Assembly (NCBI GenBank): GCA_025757645.1
Contig: CP107216.1
Coordinates: 2,139,001-2,203,000, forward strand
Reading direction: 5' to 3'
From: Clostridiales bacterium
GTDB taxonomy: Bacteria; Bacillota; Clostridia; Oscillospirales; Oscillospiraceae
DNA length: 64,000 nucleotides
The first letter of the stretch is position 1, and every line of letters begins with the position of its first letter. Below, one piece after another: positions 1 through 7,801 of the stretch. A program made the translations under genes and the position numbers. The notes below the pieces were generated by a model. It was not told the DNA's origin. It was given only the letters and a program-made list of their open reading frames with translations, and ran no database searches.

Positions 1-1
1 T

Positions 2-1447
2 GTCTACGCTGCGGCGCTCGTGCTGGGCACGGCGCTGCTCGCCGGAGCGTACACGTTTGCCATCCTCGGGTATGCGTGGAGCGGCCTGCGCTATATGGCG
101 GGCACGATCGCGCTCGGCGTGGCGGGCACGCTGCTGCTGTTTTACGGGCTGCGCGTCATCATCGACCGGCTGGCCCGGCGCGGAGACCGCGCGGGCAGGC
201 TGCGGGTGTTCAACTTCCGTCAGGTCGAGGAGACGGTCATCCACCGCTCCGGCGCGCTGGCGATCTGCTCGCTGCTGATTCTGGCGGCGCTGTGCTGCTT
301 CGGTGCAGGCGTAGCGACCGCGCGCACGTCCCGCGCCGAGACGCACACGCTCGACTACACCTTCCCCACTGACAGCAAAAGCGCCGACACCGTGCGCGAA
401 ACGCTGACGGCGCACGGGCTCGACAGCGCATTTTCCGACCTCTTTGAGATGCGCATCGGCCGCGTGCGCACGAGCACTGACTACCAAAACACCGTGAAAT
501 TCCCCGCCTTGCAGCGCTCCATCGATGCCATGCCCGTCTCCGACGAGCAGCAGCAGCTGCAATACACGCTGGAGGCCGTGGGCTACCCGTACCTCATCGC
601 GCTCAGCAGCTACAACCGCCTGCTGACGACCGCCGGTCTGCCGGAGCTGACGCTCGCGGACAACGAGGCCGCCGTCTACTGCGACAGCGAGGTCTCCCTG
701 GCCAGCCGCACGGCGCTGATCAACCGCCTGATCGCAGAGGGCTCGTCCATCACGATCGACGGCGCACCGTTCACGCTCTGTGGGCAGGTGCAGTCGGTGA
801 GCGTCGTGACCGACCGGTCGATCACGATGTCGTTTGCGCTCATCGTGCCGGACGCGGTGTTCGACCACTACACGCAGGGCGACTATGACGTCTACCTCGA
901 CGGCGTGCTTGCCCCGTCCATGACGGAGGGCAAGAGCCTCATGAACGCCATCGCGGACATGAACGCGCTGCTCGATCCGCTCGGCCTGAAATACGAGAGC
1001 TACCTGCAAAATCTCGGCCGCGAGCTGTTTTACATCGTCGCGGCGAGCTACCTGACCATCTACCTCGCCATCATCTTCCTCGTCGTGGCCAACACCATCA
1101 TCGGCGTGCAGTTTCTCATGGGCCAGCAGAAGGCCGCGCGCCGCTACCGGACGCTCGTGCGTCTCGGTGCGGAGCACGACACGCTCTGCCGCGCGGCAAA
1201 GGCGCAGATCAACTGGTATTTTGGTCTGCCGGTCGGCGTGGCGGCAGTCAGCAGCCTGTTTGGCGTGCGCGCGCTCTTTTCCGGCATTCTCTCCGGCAGC
1301 GCGCAGAGCGGCATGACGGAAATGATGATCGCCGCCAGTGCTATGATTTTGCTGCTGTGTGTGGTAGAATGGCTGTACATGGCGGCCGTCAAGCGGTCCA
1401 GCAGCCGGTATCTGCTGGGGCTGATGGCGCCGGAACGCGAAGAATAA
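2..1447 (+). CDS. ABC transporter permease, FtsX-like (Bce type), 5' end outside the window
   Basis: The reading frame is already open at base 2, so the N-terminus lies upstream of the window; about 480 residues are visible. Membrane segments occur near the visible start, around residues 80-100 of the fragment, and as three more near the C-terminus (about 335-460). They flank a hydrophilic extracytoplasmic stretch of roughly 230 residues. This large loop plus C-terminal FtsX bundle is the layout of BceB/VraG-type permeases, which sense or remove cell-wall-active peptides. A response regulator starts 25 bases later and a short sensor kinase follows, which is the usual Bce module. The ATPase partner is presumably upstream and is not seen. 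Function as a peptide sensor/exporter is inferred from this context; the substrate is unknown. Confidence 0.8.
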   Translation, partial: VYAAALVLGTALLAGAYTFAILGYAWSGLRYMAGTIALGVAGTLLLFYGLRVIIDRLARRGDRAGRLRVFNFRQVEETVIHRSGALAICSLLILAALCCFGAGVATARTSRAETHTLDYTFPTDSKSADTVRETLTAHGLDSAFSDLFEMRIGRVRTSTDYQNTVKFPALQRSIDAMPVSDEQQQLQYTLEAVGYPYLIALSSYNRLLTTAGLPELTLADNEAAVYCDSEVSLASRTALINRLIAEGSSITIDGAPFTLCGQVQSVSVVTDRSITMSFALIVPDAVFDHYTQGDYDVYLDGVLAPSMTEGKSLMNAIADMNALLDPLGLKYESYLQNLGRELFYIVAASYLTIYLAIIFLVVANTIIGVQFLMGQQKAARRYRTLVRLGAEHDTLCRAAKAQINWYFGLPVGVAAVSSLFGVRALFSGILSGSAQSGMTEMMIAASAMILLLCVVEWLYMAAVKRSSSRYLLGLMAPEREE

Positions 1448-1471
1448 CGCATACGGAAAGGGGGCGGCGCG

Positions 1472-2149
1472 ATGAAGCACATCGCCGTCGTGGAGGACGA
1501 GGCGCTCATGCGCGAGGAACTGGCGGATATGCTGCGCCGGGCGGGCTACGCCGTCACGGAGGTCACGGACTTTGCGGACGTGACCGGGCAGTTGCTCGCA
1601 CTCGCCCCCGATCTGGTGCTGCTGGATCTGAACCTGCCGGAGGTGAGCGGATTTCAAATCTGCCGCGATCTCAAGCGGCGCAGCGCCCTGCCCGTGCTCG
1701 TGCTGACCTCGCGCGACCAGCTGCGCGACGAGGTGCACGCGCTCGAGCTCGGCGCGGACGAATACCTCACCAAGCCCTATCGGAAGGAGCGGCTGCTCGC
1801 GCGCATCGGAAACGTCCTCAAGCGCTACGAGGGGCGGCCGAACCTGCTCGAGGGGGCGGACTTTCTGCTCGACCGGCAGACCTACACGCTCTACATTCAC
1901 AATCAGTCCGTCGTCCTGCCGCCGAATCAGGGCAAGCTGCTCGAGACGCTGCTGGCACACGGCGGGCAGACCGCCACGAAAGACGAGCTGAACCGCGCGC
2001 TTTGGGGCACGACGGAGTTCATCGACGAGAATGCGCTGCAGGTCAACCTCACGCGGCTGAAAAAGACGATGGCGTCCCTCGGCATGTGCCAGCAGCTCGT
2101 GTCCGTGCGCGGCGTCGGCTACCGGCTGGAGGTGGCGCATGAAGCGTAA
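1472..2149 (+). CDS. Two-component response regulator, OmpR/PhoB family (BceR-like)
   Basis: 225 aa. The receiver domain occupies about residues 1-115, with the acidic pocket near E8-D9, phospho-acceptor D52 (VLLDLNLPE) and conserved K101 in YLTKPY. A winged-helix DNA-binding domain follows (about 130-222), ending in the typical RGVGYRL motif. The start is preceded by a GGGGGCG-rich ribosome site. Its last 11 bases overlap the kinase gene, so the two are probably translationally coupled. In Bce-type modules the regulator activates the neighbouring transporter genes after phosphorylation by the kinase; that role is inferred from gene order. The family assignment itself is secure. Confidence 0.92.
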   Translation: MKHIAVVEDEALMREELADMLRRAGYAVTEVTDFADVTGQLLALAPDLVLLDLNLPEVSGFQICRDLKRRSALPVLVLTSRDQLRDEVHALELGADEYLTKPYRKERLLARIGNVLKRYEGRPNLLEGADFLLDRQTYTLYIHNQSVVLPPNQGKLLETLLAHGGQTATKDELNRALWGTTEFIDENALQVNLTRLKKTMASLGMCQQLVSVRGVGYRLEVAHEA

Positions 2150-3152
2150 CGGAAGCTACCTGCGGCAGTACCTGCCGTGGCTGGGTCTGCTGCTGGGTGT
2201 GGACGCGCTCGCCGCGCTGCTGCTCTGGCTGGTGGACGCGCGGGCCTTCGCCGCCATGACGGCCGTGATCGTGCTGGCGACGGTGTTTCTGTTCGCCGGC
2301 GTGTGCGCGGTGCTCTGCGCGCGCTCGAAAAAGCGGGAGCGGGCCTTCACGGCCTTTCTGACCGCGCCGGACGCCGCGCACGAACAGGCGCTGTGCCGCC
2401 TGCTCTCGGCAAACGAGGCGCAGAGCGTGCACCTGCTCGGCGAGACGCTGCGCGCGCAGCAGCAGGCCATCGCGCAGTTACAGGCGCAGATGGACGACTA
2501 CGAAAACTACGTGGAGCTCTGGGCGCATGAGGTGAAAACGCCGCTGGCGCTGCTGACGCTCGTGCTCGACAACCGGCGCGACACGCTGCCGGAGGCCGTG
2601 GGCTTCAAGCTCGACTACGTGCGCAACCGGATGCAGGCGTTCATCGACCAGATGCTCTACTACGCCCGTCTGCGCGGCGCGCGGCGCGACTATCGCTTTG
2701 AGCGGCTGACGCTGCGCGGCTGCATCGACGAGGTGCTCGACGATTACCGCCCGCTGCTGGAGGAAAAAGGCTTCCGGGTCGAGATCCGGCCGACGGACGA
2801 GACGGTCTTTGCCGACCGGCGCGGGCTGTGCTTCCTGCTCGGGCAGGTCGTGAGCAACAGCGTGAAGTATGCGCTCGAAAAGCCGGTGCTGACCTTTTCC
2901 CTGGAAAACGGCGGCACGGCGACCGTCCTGTCCATCCGCGACAACGGCCCGGGCGTACGCGCGTGCGACCTGCCGTACGTGTTTGAAAAAGGCTTCACCG
3001 GAGACTCCGGCCACGAGAAGAACAAAGCCACCGGCATGGGGCTCTATCTCGCGCGCGAGGTCGCAAAGGATCTGGGCCTCACGCTCACCGCCGCGTCCGA
3101 CTGGGGCGCGGGGTTCGAGGTCCGGGTCACGTTCCCGGTCGTAGAAGAATGA
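2139..3152 (+). CDS. Sensor histidine kinase, intramembrane-sensing BceS-like
   Basis: 337 aa. Two membrane helices at about residues 12-32 and 38-60 are separated by only a few residues, so there is almost no extracellular sensor domain. This is typical of intramembrane-sensing kinases that receive their signal through the partner ABC transporter. The phospho-acceptor is H130 in WAHEVKTPL, preceded by a coiled region. The ATPase domain shows an N box (VVSNSVKYAL), G1 (DNGPGV), the F box and G2 (GMGLYLA). The ATG lies inside the end of the regulator gene. The pairing with regulator and transporter is inferred from adjacency; the kinase call is firm. Confidence 0.92.
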   Translation: MKRNGSYLRQYLPWLGLLLGVDALAALLLWLVDARAFAAMTAVIVLATVFLFAGVCAVLCARSKKRERAFTAFLTAPDAAHEQALCRLLSANEAQSVHLLGETLRAQQQAIAQLQAQMDDYENYVELWAHEVKTPLALLTLVLDNRRDTLPEAVGFKLDYVRNRMQAFIDQMLYYARLRGARRDYRFERLTLRGCIDEVLDDYRPLLEEKGFRVEIRPTDETVFADRRGLCFLLGQVVSNSVKYALEKPVLTFSLENGGTATVLSIRDNGPGVRACDLPYVFEKGFTGDSGHEKNKATGMGLYLAREVAKDLGLTLTAASDWGAGFEVRVTFPVVEE

Positions 3153-3160
3153 ATATTGAA

Positions 3161-3196
3161 GATCCGGCGCCGCTGTTCGCGGCGCCGGATTTTTTC
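3161..3196 (+). terminator. Intrinsic terminator of the permease-regulator-kinase operon
   Basis: A GC-rich inverted repeat (arms ATCCGGCGCCGC and GCGGCGCCGGAT, loop TGTTC) is followed at once by six T residues. It starts 9 bases after the kinase stop codon. Confidence 0.93.
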
Positions 3197-3230
3197 TGCC
3201 ATGCCTTCCCCCCTCGAACTCCCCCACCAC

Positions 3231-3263
3231 GCAAAATGCCCCGGCAGCTTTTGCTGCCGGGGC
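3231..3263 (-). terminator. Intrinsic terminator of the oleate hydratase gene
   Basis: Arms GCCCCGGCAGC (3238-3248) and GCTGCCGGGGC (3253-3263) with a four-base loop. Read on the minus strand, the hairpin is followed by ATTTT. It lies about 35 bases past the hydratase stop codon. Confidence 0.85.
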
Positions 3264-3297
3264 AAAGGGGGGATGCGACATCTAACGGGATGGTACG

Positions 3298-5073
3298 TCA
3301 GACGATGTTATACTTCTTGAGCAGATCCACCACGACGTTGTTGACCAGCGGCTCCTTGACGAGGTCGAGCAGCGGCAGAACCGACGGGAGCAGGAACTCC
3401 AGCGGCTTCTTGCCGTCGAGCAGCTTGCTGGTGGCGTAGAGCAGGTCGCGGATATCATACACGCTGCCCCAGACTTCCGGCACGCCGCGGTCGACATTGC
3501 AGAGCGTGTAGACCGCTTCCATCGCGGTACGGATGGAGTACTCGGTGGTGAACACGGTGTCGCGCGGGGTATCGGCGAACTGGCCGACGAACGCGAGGTT
3601 GACGGAACCATCGGGCACGACCTTCGGGCGGTCGCCTTCGGCTCTGGGCTCAAAGAACGTGGTGACGTAAGGCATCATGCACGGCGTGGTGTTGCATTCG
3701 TTCGTGGCCAGATCCATGATCTGATCCTCGGGGATGCCGATGTGGTACAGCCACTCTGCCGCCAGCTCGATGCCGGTGCAGTCGCACATGTTCTTCTTGA
3801 TGAAGTCGCCCTTGTCGTCCCAGCAGTTGAGGCCGTAGACCCAGATCAGGCAGTGATCCTTCGGCTGCTCCTGGAACTGGCCCTGACGGTTGATGGTCCA
3901 GCTGACGAGCCAGCTCGAATCGCGGCAGGTGACGATGCCGCCGGTAACGACCTTGCCGGACAGCGGGTCGCGCTTGCAGATCTTCTGGATGGCGTCGAGG
4001 ATCTGCTTGTTGGCCGTGTCGACGGTCCAGGACTCCCAGCTGGTCTCCTTGATGTCCTTGAAGAACTTCTCGGGATGGCCGAACGCCGGATCCTGCGCGG
4101 CGAGCTTCTTCCACATCTCGATGGACGGGCCTTCGCCGTTCTTGACCTTGATGACCGGAGCGTGCGTCTGATCGCCGTAAGCGGACGCATCGCCCTGGCA
4201 GCCATTCGTGCAGATGACGAGATCGTTCTCGGTCAGCTCGATGACCTTTTCCACGCCGCCCTGGGTGTACTCGATCTTCTTGGCGACCTTCTTATCCTCG
4301 GTGCAGTCGCAGACGATGTTCGTGACCGTGGTGTCGAAGAGGACCTTTCCGCCGTGGTCGGTGATGTATTTGCACATCGGGAGGATCATGGACTCATACT
4401 GGTTGTAGCGGGTGAAACGCAGCGCGCTCAGATCCGGCAGGCCGTCGATGTGGTGGATGTAGCGCTGCAGGTAGAGCTTCATCTCGAGGGCGCTGTGCCA
4501 CTTCTCGAACGCGAACATGGTCTGCCAGTAGGTCCAGAAGTTCGTGGCGTAGAACTCATCGTCGAACACGTCATCGATCTTCTTGTCCTCGAGGGACTTG
4601 TTGGTCGCCATGAACAGCTTCAGCAGCTGGGTGGCGGCGCCGGGCGTCAGGCCGTACTTACGGTCGGTGTGGGCGTCCTGGCCCTGCTTCTCGGTGACAC
4701 GGCACAGGGAGAAGTTCGGGTCTTCCTTGTTGAGGTAGTAGTACTCGGAGAAGACCGTCTCGCCCGGGTTCACGATCGACGGGATGGACTTGAACAGATC
4801 CCACATGCACTCGAAGTGGTTATCCATCTCACGGCCGCCGCGCATGATGAAGCCCTTGGTCGCGTCGTAGATGCCGTCGCAGGAGCCGCCGGCCACCGGC
4901 AGGTGCTCAAAGAGCGTGATGTGCTCGCCGGGCATCTGTGCATCGCGGATCAGGAAGCAAGCCGCCGCCAGACCGGCCAGGCCGGTGCCGACGACATATG
5001 CCGACTTGTTGTCGATGCCTTCGGGTTTTTTCGGTGTTGCAAACGCCTCGTAGTTACCGCTGCTGTAATACAT
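3298..5073 (-). CDS. ohyA: Oleate hydratase (MCRA family, FAD-dependent)
   Basis: 591 aa, the usual length for the family. The enzyme hydrates the cis-9 double bond of oleic or linoleic acid to 10-hydroxy fatty acids, a common detoxification reaction in gut Firmicutes. The N-terminus holds the dinucleotide fold (YVVGTGLAGLAAA), then EHLPVAGGSCDG and RGGREMDNHFECMWD, all characteristic of the myosin-cross-reactive antigen (MCRA) family. I place the start at MYYSSGNYEAF because ACCTCC at 5081-5086 is a good ribosome site for it; a longer open frame to 5130 has none. It is monocistronic with its own terminator. The upstream region carries a palindrome shared with the neighbouring crp-type gene and a Crp/Fnr-like box, so control by fatty acids or redox state is plausible but unproven. 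Confidence 0.95.
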   Translation of the reverse strand: MYYSSGNYEAFATPKKPEGIDNKSAYVVGTGLAGLAAACFLIRDAQMPGEHITLFEHLPVAGGSCDGIYDATKGFIMRGGREMDNHFECMWDLFKSIPSIVNPGETVFSEYYYLNKEDPNFSLCRVTEKQGQDAHTDRKYGLTPGAATQLLKLFMATNKSLEDKKIDDVFDDEFYATNFWTYWQTMFAFEKWHSALEMKLYLQRYIHHIDGLPDLSALRFTRYNQYESMILPMCKYITDHGGKVLFDTTVTNIVCDCTEDKKVAKKIEYTQGGVEKVIELTENDLVICTNGCQGDASAYGDQTHAPVIKVKNGEGPSIEMWKKLAAQDPAFGHPEKFFKDIKETSWESWTVDTANKQILDAIQKICKRDPLSGKVVTGGIVTCRDSSWLVSWTINRQGQFQEQPKDHCLIWVYGLNCWDDKGDFIKKNMCDCTGIELAAEWLYHIGIPEDQIMDLATNECNTTPCMMPYVTTFFEPRAEGDRPKVVPDGSVNLAFVGQFADTPRDTVFTTEYSIRTAMEAVYTLCNVDRGVPEVWGSVYDIRDLLYATSKLLDGKKPLEFLLPSVLPLLDLVKEPLVNNVVVDLLKKYNIV

Positions 5074-5140
5074 TCTGTGTACCTCCCATTCATGATGTGT
5101 TTTCCGTATTTTTTGTGCAGTCCGCTGCACGAGTTTCTTC

Positions 5141-5157
5141 TGTTATGGTCACTAACA
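5141..5157. promoter_or_regulatory. Operator-like palindrome TGTTA-N7-TAACA upstream of ohyA
   Basis: The 17-base TGTTATGGTCACTAACA has the same half-sites and spacing as the palindrome at 6152-6168 at the 5' end of the Crp-family gene. It lies about 70-85 bases upstream of the ohyA start, where a minus-strand -10-like TAACAG (5140-5145) overlaps it. The binder is unknown; the adjacent TetR- or Crp-family proteins are candidates. Confidence 0.6.
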
Positions 5158-5186
5158 CTTGCCTCCAAAAAAAGAAGCAGCTTCGT

Positions 5187-5200
5187 TTGACAATTATCAA
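5187..5200. promoter_or_regulatory. Crp/Fnr-type binding site TTGAC-N4-ATCAA
   Basis: TTGACAATTATCAA matches the Fnr-family consensus TTGAY-N4-RTCAA. Its centre is about 60 bases upstream of the transcription start implied by the -10-like TAACAG at 5140-5145, which would be a class I activator position. The nearby Crp/Fnr-family regulator is the obvious candidate binder; this is an inference. The remainder of 5074-5437 (364 bases, AT-rich) holds a further inverted repeat CCATTTG-N5-CAAATGG at 5229-5247, the 12-mer TAACCATTTGGT at 5261-5272 and the crp terminator. Confidence 0.6.
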
Positions 5201-5359
5201 TATAGCGTATTTCGCCGTCTTTACTGCACCATTTGTTACGCAAATGGCGATAATTAAACATAACCATTTGGTTTCGTTGAATGTCACTAAACTGACGATT
5301 TGCGATTGTGTATTTTGACCGTTTTTCGCCGAACGTCCAATCAAAATGCGTCAAATAGC

Positions 5360-5404
5360 ACAAAAGAAAGCTGCCAAAAAGCGAAATTCGCTTTTTGACA
5401 GCTT
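5360..5404 (-). terminator. Terminator of the Crp-family regulator gene
   Basis: Inverted repeat with arms AAGCTGYCAAAAAGCG around an AAATT loop (5369-5404, one mismatch), followed on the minus strand by TTTCTTTTG. It starts about 35 bases after the regulator stop codon. Confidence 0.8.
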
Positions 5405-5437
5405 CCAGTTTGGACATATATGGTCGTCAAGTGTGCC

Positions 5438-6169
5438 CTACAAGTTGGCCATGCCCTCCAGCGCAGGGCGGTCGAGCACATAGATCTTGCCGCGGCCGGT
5501 GCGCAGAAGGCCCATCTGACGCATCCCCTCCAGCTCCCTGCTGATGACCTCGCGCGTGGTGCCGAGGTGGTGGGAGATCTCCTCATGGGTGATGCGCGCA
5601 AAGCCATCCTCGGGGTGGGCATCGGCCTTTTCGAGCACGACGCGGGCGATGCAGCTGCGCAGAGGATGGAAAAAATAATACTCTATGTTATTGAGCACCG
5701 TCTGGACATTGCGCGCCTGCGTGCACTGCAAAAACTGCTGCACGACCGGCGATTCCGCGCACAGCGGGCGCAGGGCCACAATGTTGATGTAGGCAAACAC
5801 GGCGTCGCTGGTCGCCTGCAGGATGGGGACCGTGTCACCCGGCGCTGCACTGTCGAGCGTATTGAGCATGCAGCAGCCGCCGCTGACGATCGACATGAGC
5901 GTGATCTCGCGGCCGGTGTCCGTCGCAATAAACACACGCACTCCGCCGGAGAGCACGAGAAACAGGCCGTTTTTTTCCGGCATGGAAAAGATCACGTCGT
6001 CCCCCGCGCGGTACGAGCGGACTATCGTATTCAGGCGCAGCATCTGCTGCTGAGAGCCCGTCAGCGAATCCCAGAACGGCAGGCACACCGTAAAGTCATA
6101 GGAACGTTTGTTTTTATCCGTGCTGCACACCTCCGCCGTTTTGGAATGATATGTTAGCGCCACTAACAT
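5438..6169 (-). CDS. Crp/Fnr-family transcriptional regulator
   Basis: Up to 243 aa. The cyclic-nucleotide-binding-like beta-roll spans about residues 30-140 (LFLVLSGGVRVF, REITLMSIVSGGCC). The C-terminal winged helix contains RITHEEISHHLGTTREVISRELEGM, the recognition helix. No N-terminal Fe-S cysteine cluster is evident, so it is not a classical oxygen-sensing Fnr. The start is uncertain: the ATG at 6169 lies inside a perfect palindrome and lacks a good ribosome site, and a GTG at 6088 would give a more typical N-terminus just before LPFWDSL. It sits between a TetR-family gene and ohyA, all on the minus strand, and probably regulates ohyA. The effector is unknown. Confidence 0.85.
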   Translation of the reverse strand: MLVALTYHSKTAEVCSTDKNKRSYDFTVCLPFWDSLTGSQQQMLRLNTIVRSYRAGDDVIFSMPEKNGLFLVLSGGVRVFIATDTGREITLMSIVSGGCCMLNTLDSAAPGDTVPILQATSDAVFAYINIVALRPLCAESPVVQQFLQCTQARNVQTVLNNIEYYFFHPLRSCIARVVLEKADAHPEDGFARITHEEISHHLGTTREVISRELEGMRQMGLLRTGRGKIYVLDRPALEGMANL

Positions 6170-6171
6170 AT
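6149..6171. promoter_or_regulatory. Perfect operator palindrome ATATGTTAG-N5-CTAACATAT
   Basis: Nine-base perfect arms around CGCCA. It contains the 17-base TGTTA-N7-TAACA form found upstream of ohyA. It overlaps the first possible start codon of the Crp-family gene, as expected for an autoregulatory or TetR-type operator. Confidence 0.65.
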
Positions 6172-6243
6172 ATGCGCAAAAAAAGAAACTTGCTGCTTCT
6201 TCTCACATCTTATCAAATTGACACGTCCGCACCGTATCATTTG

Positions 6244-6912
6244 TTACATATCTGACGCCTTTTCACGTTTTCCTGCCAGTACGGAGGCGTCTGGTTCATT
6301 CTTGATATAGCTCACGAGCAGCTCGCCGGTAAACTGGACGACATCGACCGGAGAAACGCCGAAGGACAGGTTCTCATAGATCGTCGTACCGGTATAAGCG
6401 TTGAGCAGACACTGATACACCGCGTAAATATTCACATCCGGGCGGATCGAGCCGTCGGCCACGCCTTCGCGCAGGGCCTTGAGCGCCGGGACGGGGATCT
6501 CCTTGTCGTAGTACTTCCAGAACACATTGTTGACGTCGCTGCCGGTGTTCTTCTCGGAATAGGCCGAAAACATCTCGCGCGTGTAGTCGTACCACTCCGG
6601 CTGGTCATCATAAATGCGGAAGTAAATGTGCATGCAGACGACGAACTTTTCATACCCCGTCGTACACGCTGCGGACTCTCGCTTGTACTGCTCCATAAAA
6701 TCAGTAAAAAACGTAGCCAATGCGTCGCGCCAGGCGGCAAACACGAGCGCGTCCTTGTTGCGGAAATAGCGGTACAGCGACGTCGGCGTCAGGCCGGCCG
6801 CCTCGGCGATGCGGCTGATGGGCGTCGCGGCGATGCCGTCCGCGATGAACAGCGTCTGCGCCGTGTGGATCACCCGCCGGATGTTCTGTTCCCGTTCCTC
6901 ACTGCGTTTCAC
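6244..6912 (-). CDS. TetR/AcrR-family transcriptional regulator
   Basis: 222 aa. The N-terminal helix-turn-helix covers about residues 8-55 (AQTLFIADGIAATPISRIAEAAGLTPTSLYRYFRNKDAL, conserved TetR pattern). The C-terminal ligand-binding part is all-helical and unclassified. I choose a GTG start at 6912 because GGGAGGT lies seven bases before it; an ATG seven codons upstream would put that ribosome site inside the coding region. It is followed after 74 bases by the Crp-family regulator in the same direction, possibly as one transcript. Palindromes near ohyA and crp may be its targets; this is inferred from proximity only. Confidence 0.9.
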   Translation of the reverse strand: MKRSEEREQNIRRVIHTAQTLFIADGIAATPISRIAEAAGLTPTSLYRYFRNKDALVFAAWRDALATFFTDFMEQYKRESAACTTGYEKFVVCMHIYFRIYDDQPEWYDYTREMFSAYSEKNTGSDVNNVFWKYYDKEIPVPALKALREGVADGSIRPDVNIYAVYQCLLNAYTGTTIYENLSFGVSPVDVVQFTGELLVSYIKNEPDASVLAGKREKASDM

Positions 6913-7004
6913 GGTCTGCACCTCCCTGCGCAAAGTTGTTTACAGTATGCCATGTTTTCACGCCGTTTGCAACCGCAAATGTGCCGGGTGGAAACATTTG
7001 TGCC

Positions 7005-7033
7005 TTGCACGGCGCGGCGCAGCGTGGTATGCT
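7005..7033 (+). promoter_or_regulatory. Promoter TTGCAC-N17-TATGCT with no gene behind it
   Basis: The boxes and 17-base spacing match the other promoters in this window. The -10 region and the following bases (GTGGTATGCTCACGGCAGACA) differ by one base from the promoter of the pseudouridine synthase gene at 28779-28799. No ORF with a ribosome site follows. Confidence 0.65.
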
Positions 7034-7039
7034 CACGGC

Positions 7040-7105
7040 AGACAGAGAGATTCCTCCCCGCCGGAGCGGATGTCTTGGCCCCGACGGAAGTCGAGGCCTT
7101 TTTTT
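7040..7105 (+). ncRNA. Candidate small RNA of about 65 nt ending in a strong terminator
   Basis: Between the promoter at 7005-7033 and a terminator hairpin (GGCC-C-CGAC-GGAA-GTCG-A-GGCC, then seven T, 7076-7105) lies a short GC-rich stretch with a second small hairpin CCGC-CGGA-GCGG. No start codon with a ribosome site is present. I do not recognise it as a known RNA family. It could also be the remnant of a deleted gene that kept its promoter. Confidence 0.4.
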
Positions 7106-7107
7106 AT

Positions 7108-7721
7108 GACCGGTTTCACCGGTCATAAAAAAAGACCGGATCTCATTCGAGGCGGGCCTTACCCCCTCGAGCTCCCCCGCGACGCTTTATCCGTTTCCCT
7201 GCCGCATCTTTCGAACGGCCGCGATAAACCCATTTTGACCGGTTTCACCGGTCATAAAAAAAGACCGGATCTCATTCGAGGCGGGCCTTACCCCCCTCGA
7301 GCTCCCCCGCGATGCTTTATCCGTTTCCCCGCCGCATCTTTCGAACGGCCGCGATAAACCCATTTTGACCGGTTTCACCGGTCATAAAAAGACCGGATCT
7401 CATTCGAGGCGGGTCTTGCCCCCTCGAGCTCCCCCGCGGCGCTTTATCCGTTTCCCTGCCGCATCTTTCGAACGGCCGTGATAAACCATTTGACCGATTT
7501 CACCGGTCATAAAAAAGACCGGATCGCATTCGAGGCGGGCCTTGTCCCCTCGAGCTCCCTAGCGACGCTTTATCCGTTTCCCTGCCGCATCTTTCGAACA
7601 GCCGCGATAAACCTATTTTGACCGGTTTCACCGGTCATAAAAAAGACCGGATCGCATTCGAGGCGGGCCTTGTCCCCTCGAGCTCCCTAGCGACACTTTA
7701 TCCGTTTCCCTGCCGCATCTT
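7108..7721. repeat. Five-copy tandem repeat, unit about 128 bp
   Basis: Units begin at 7108, 7237, 7367, 7492 and 7620 (periods 129, 130, 125, 128); the last stops after about 101 bases. Every unit starts with the palindrome GACCGG-TTTCA-CCGGTC, then ATAAAAAAA and a third copy of GACCGG, and carries a core ending CCCCTCGAGCTCCCCCGC. Units 4 and 5 share private variants (GTCCCC, CTAGCGAC), which points to a recent duplication. A diverged single copy of the core is at 41323-41365. Short ORFs through the array are by-products of the repeat. There are no spacers, so it is not a CRISPR. It occupies most of the gene-free stretch 6913-7801. Confidence 0.9.
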
Positions 7722-7734
7722 GACGATAGACAGC

Positions 7735-7768
7735 AAAAAGAGCACGTTGCCAAAGCAGCGTGCTCTTT
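7735..7768 (-). terminator. Terminator of the cstA operon
   Basis: Arms AAAGAGCACG and CGTGCTCTTT with a 12-base loop. Read on the minus strand it ends in CTTTTTGC. It lies about 33 bases after the cstA stop codon. Confidence 0.85.
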
Positions 7769-7801
7769 ATATGGTTTGCGTTTTGGCTGGTTGGCGCCGA
7801 A

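Noticed and set aside
3742..5190. 482-aa plus-strand ORF opposite ohyA
   Set aside because: Antisense shadow of a clear oleate hydratase gene, with no ribosome site or recognisable domain.
5187..5215. Plus-strand promoter at TTGACA in the ohyA-crp gap
   Set aside because: No -10 box at 16-18 bases and no plus-strand gene follows; the hexamer is part of the Crp/Fnr-type palindrome.
6809..7357. Long ORFs through the tandem repeats
   Set aside because: They exist only because the repeat period happens to stay open; no ribosome site, and both strands are equally open.
7108..7721. Possible CRISPR array
   Set aside because: The whole 125-130 bp unit repeats directly; there are no unique spacers of constant length and no cas genes.
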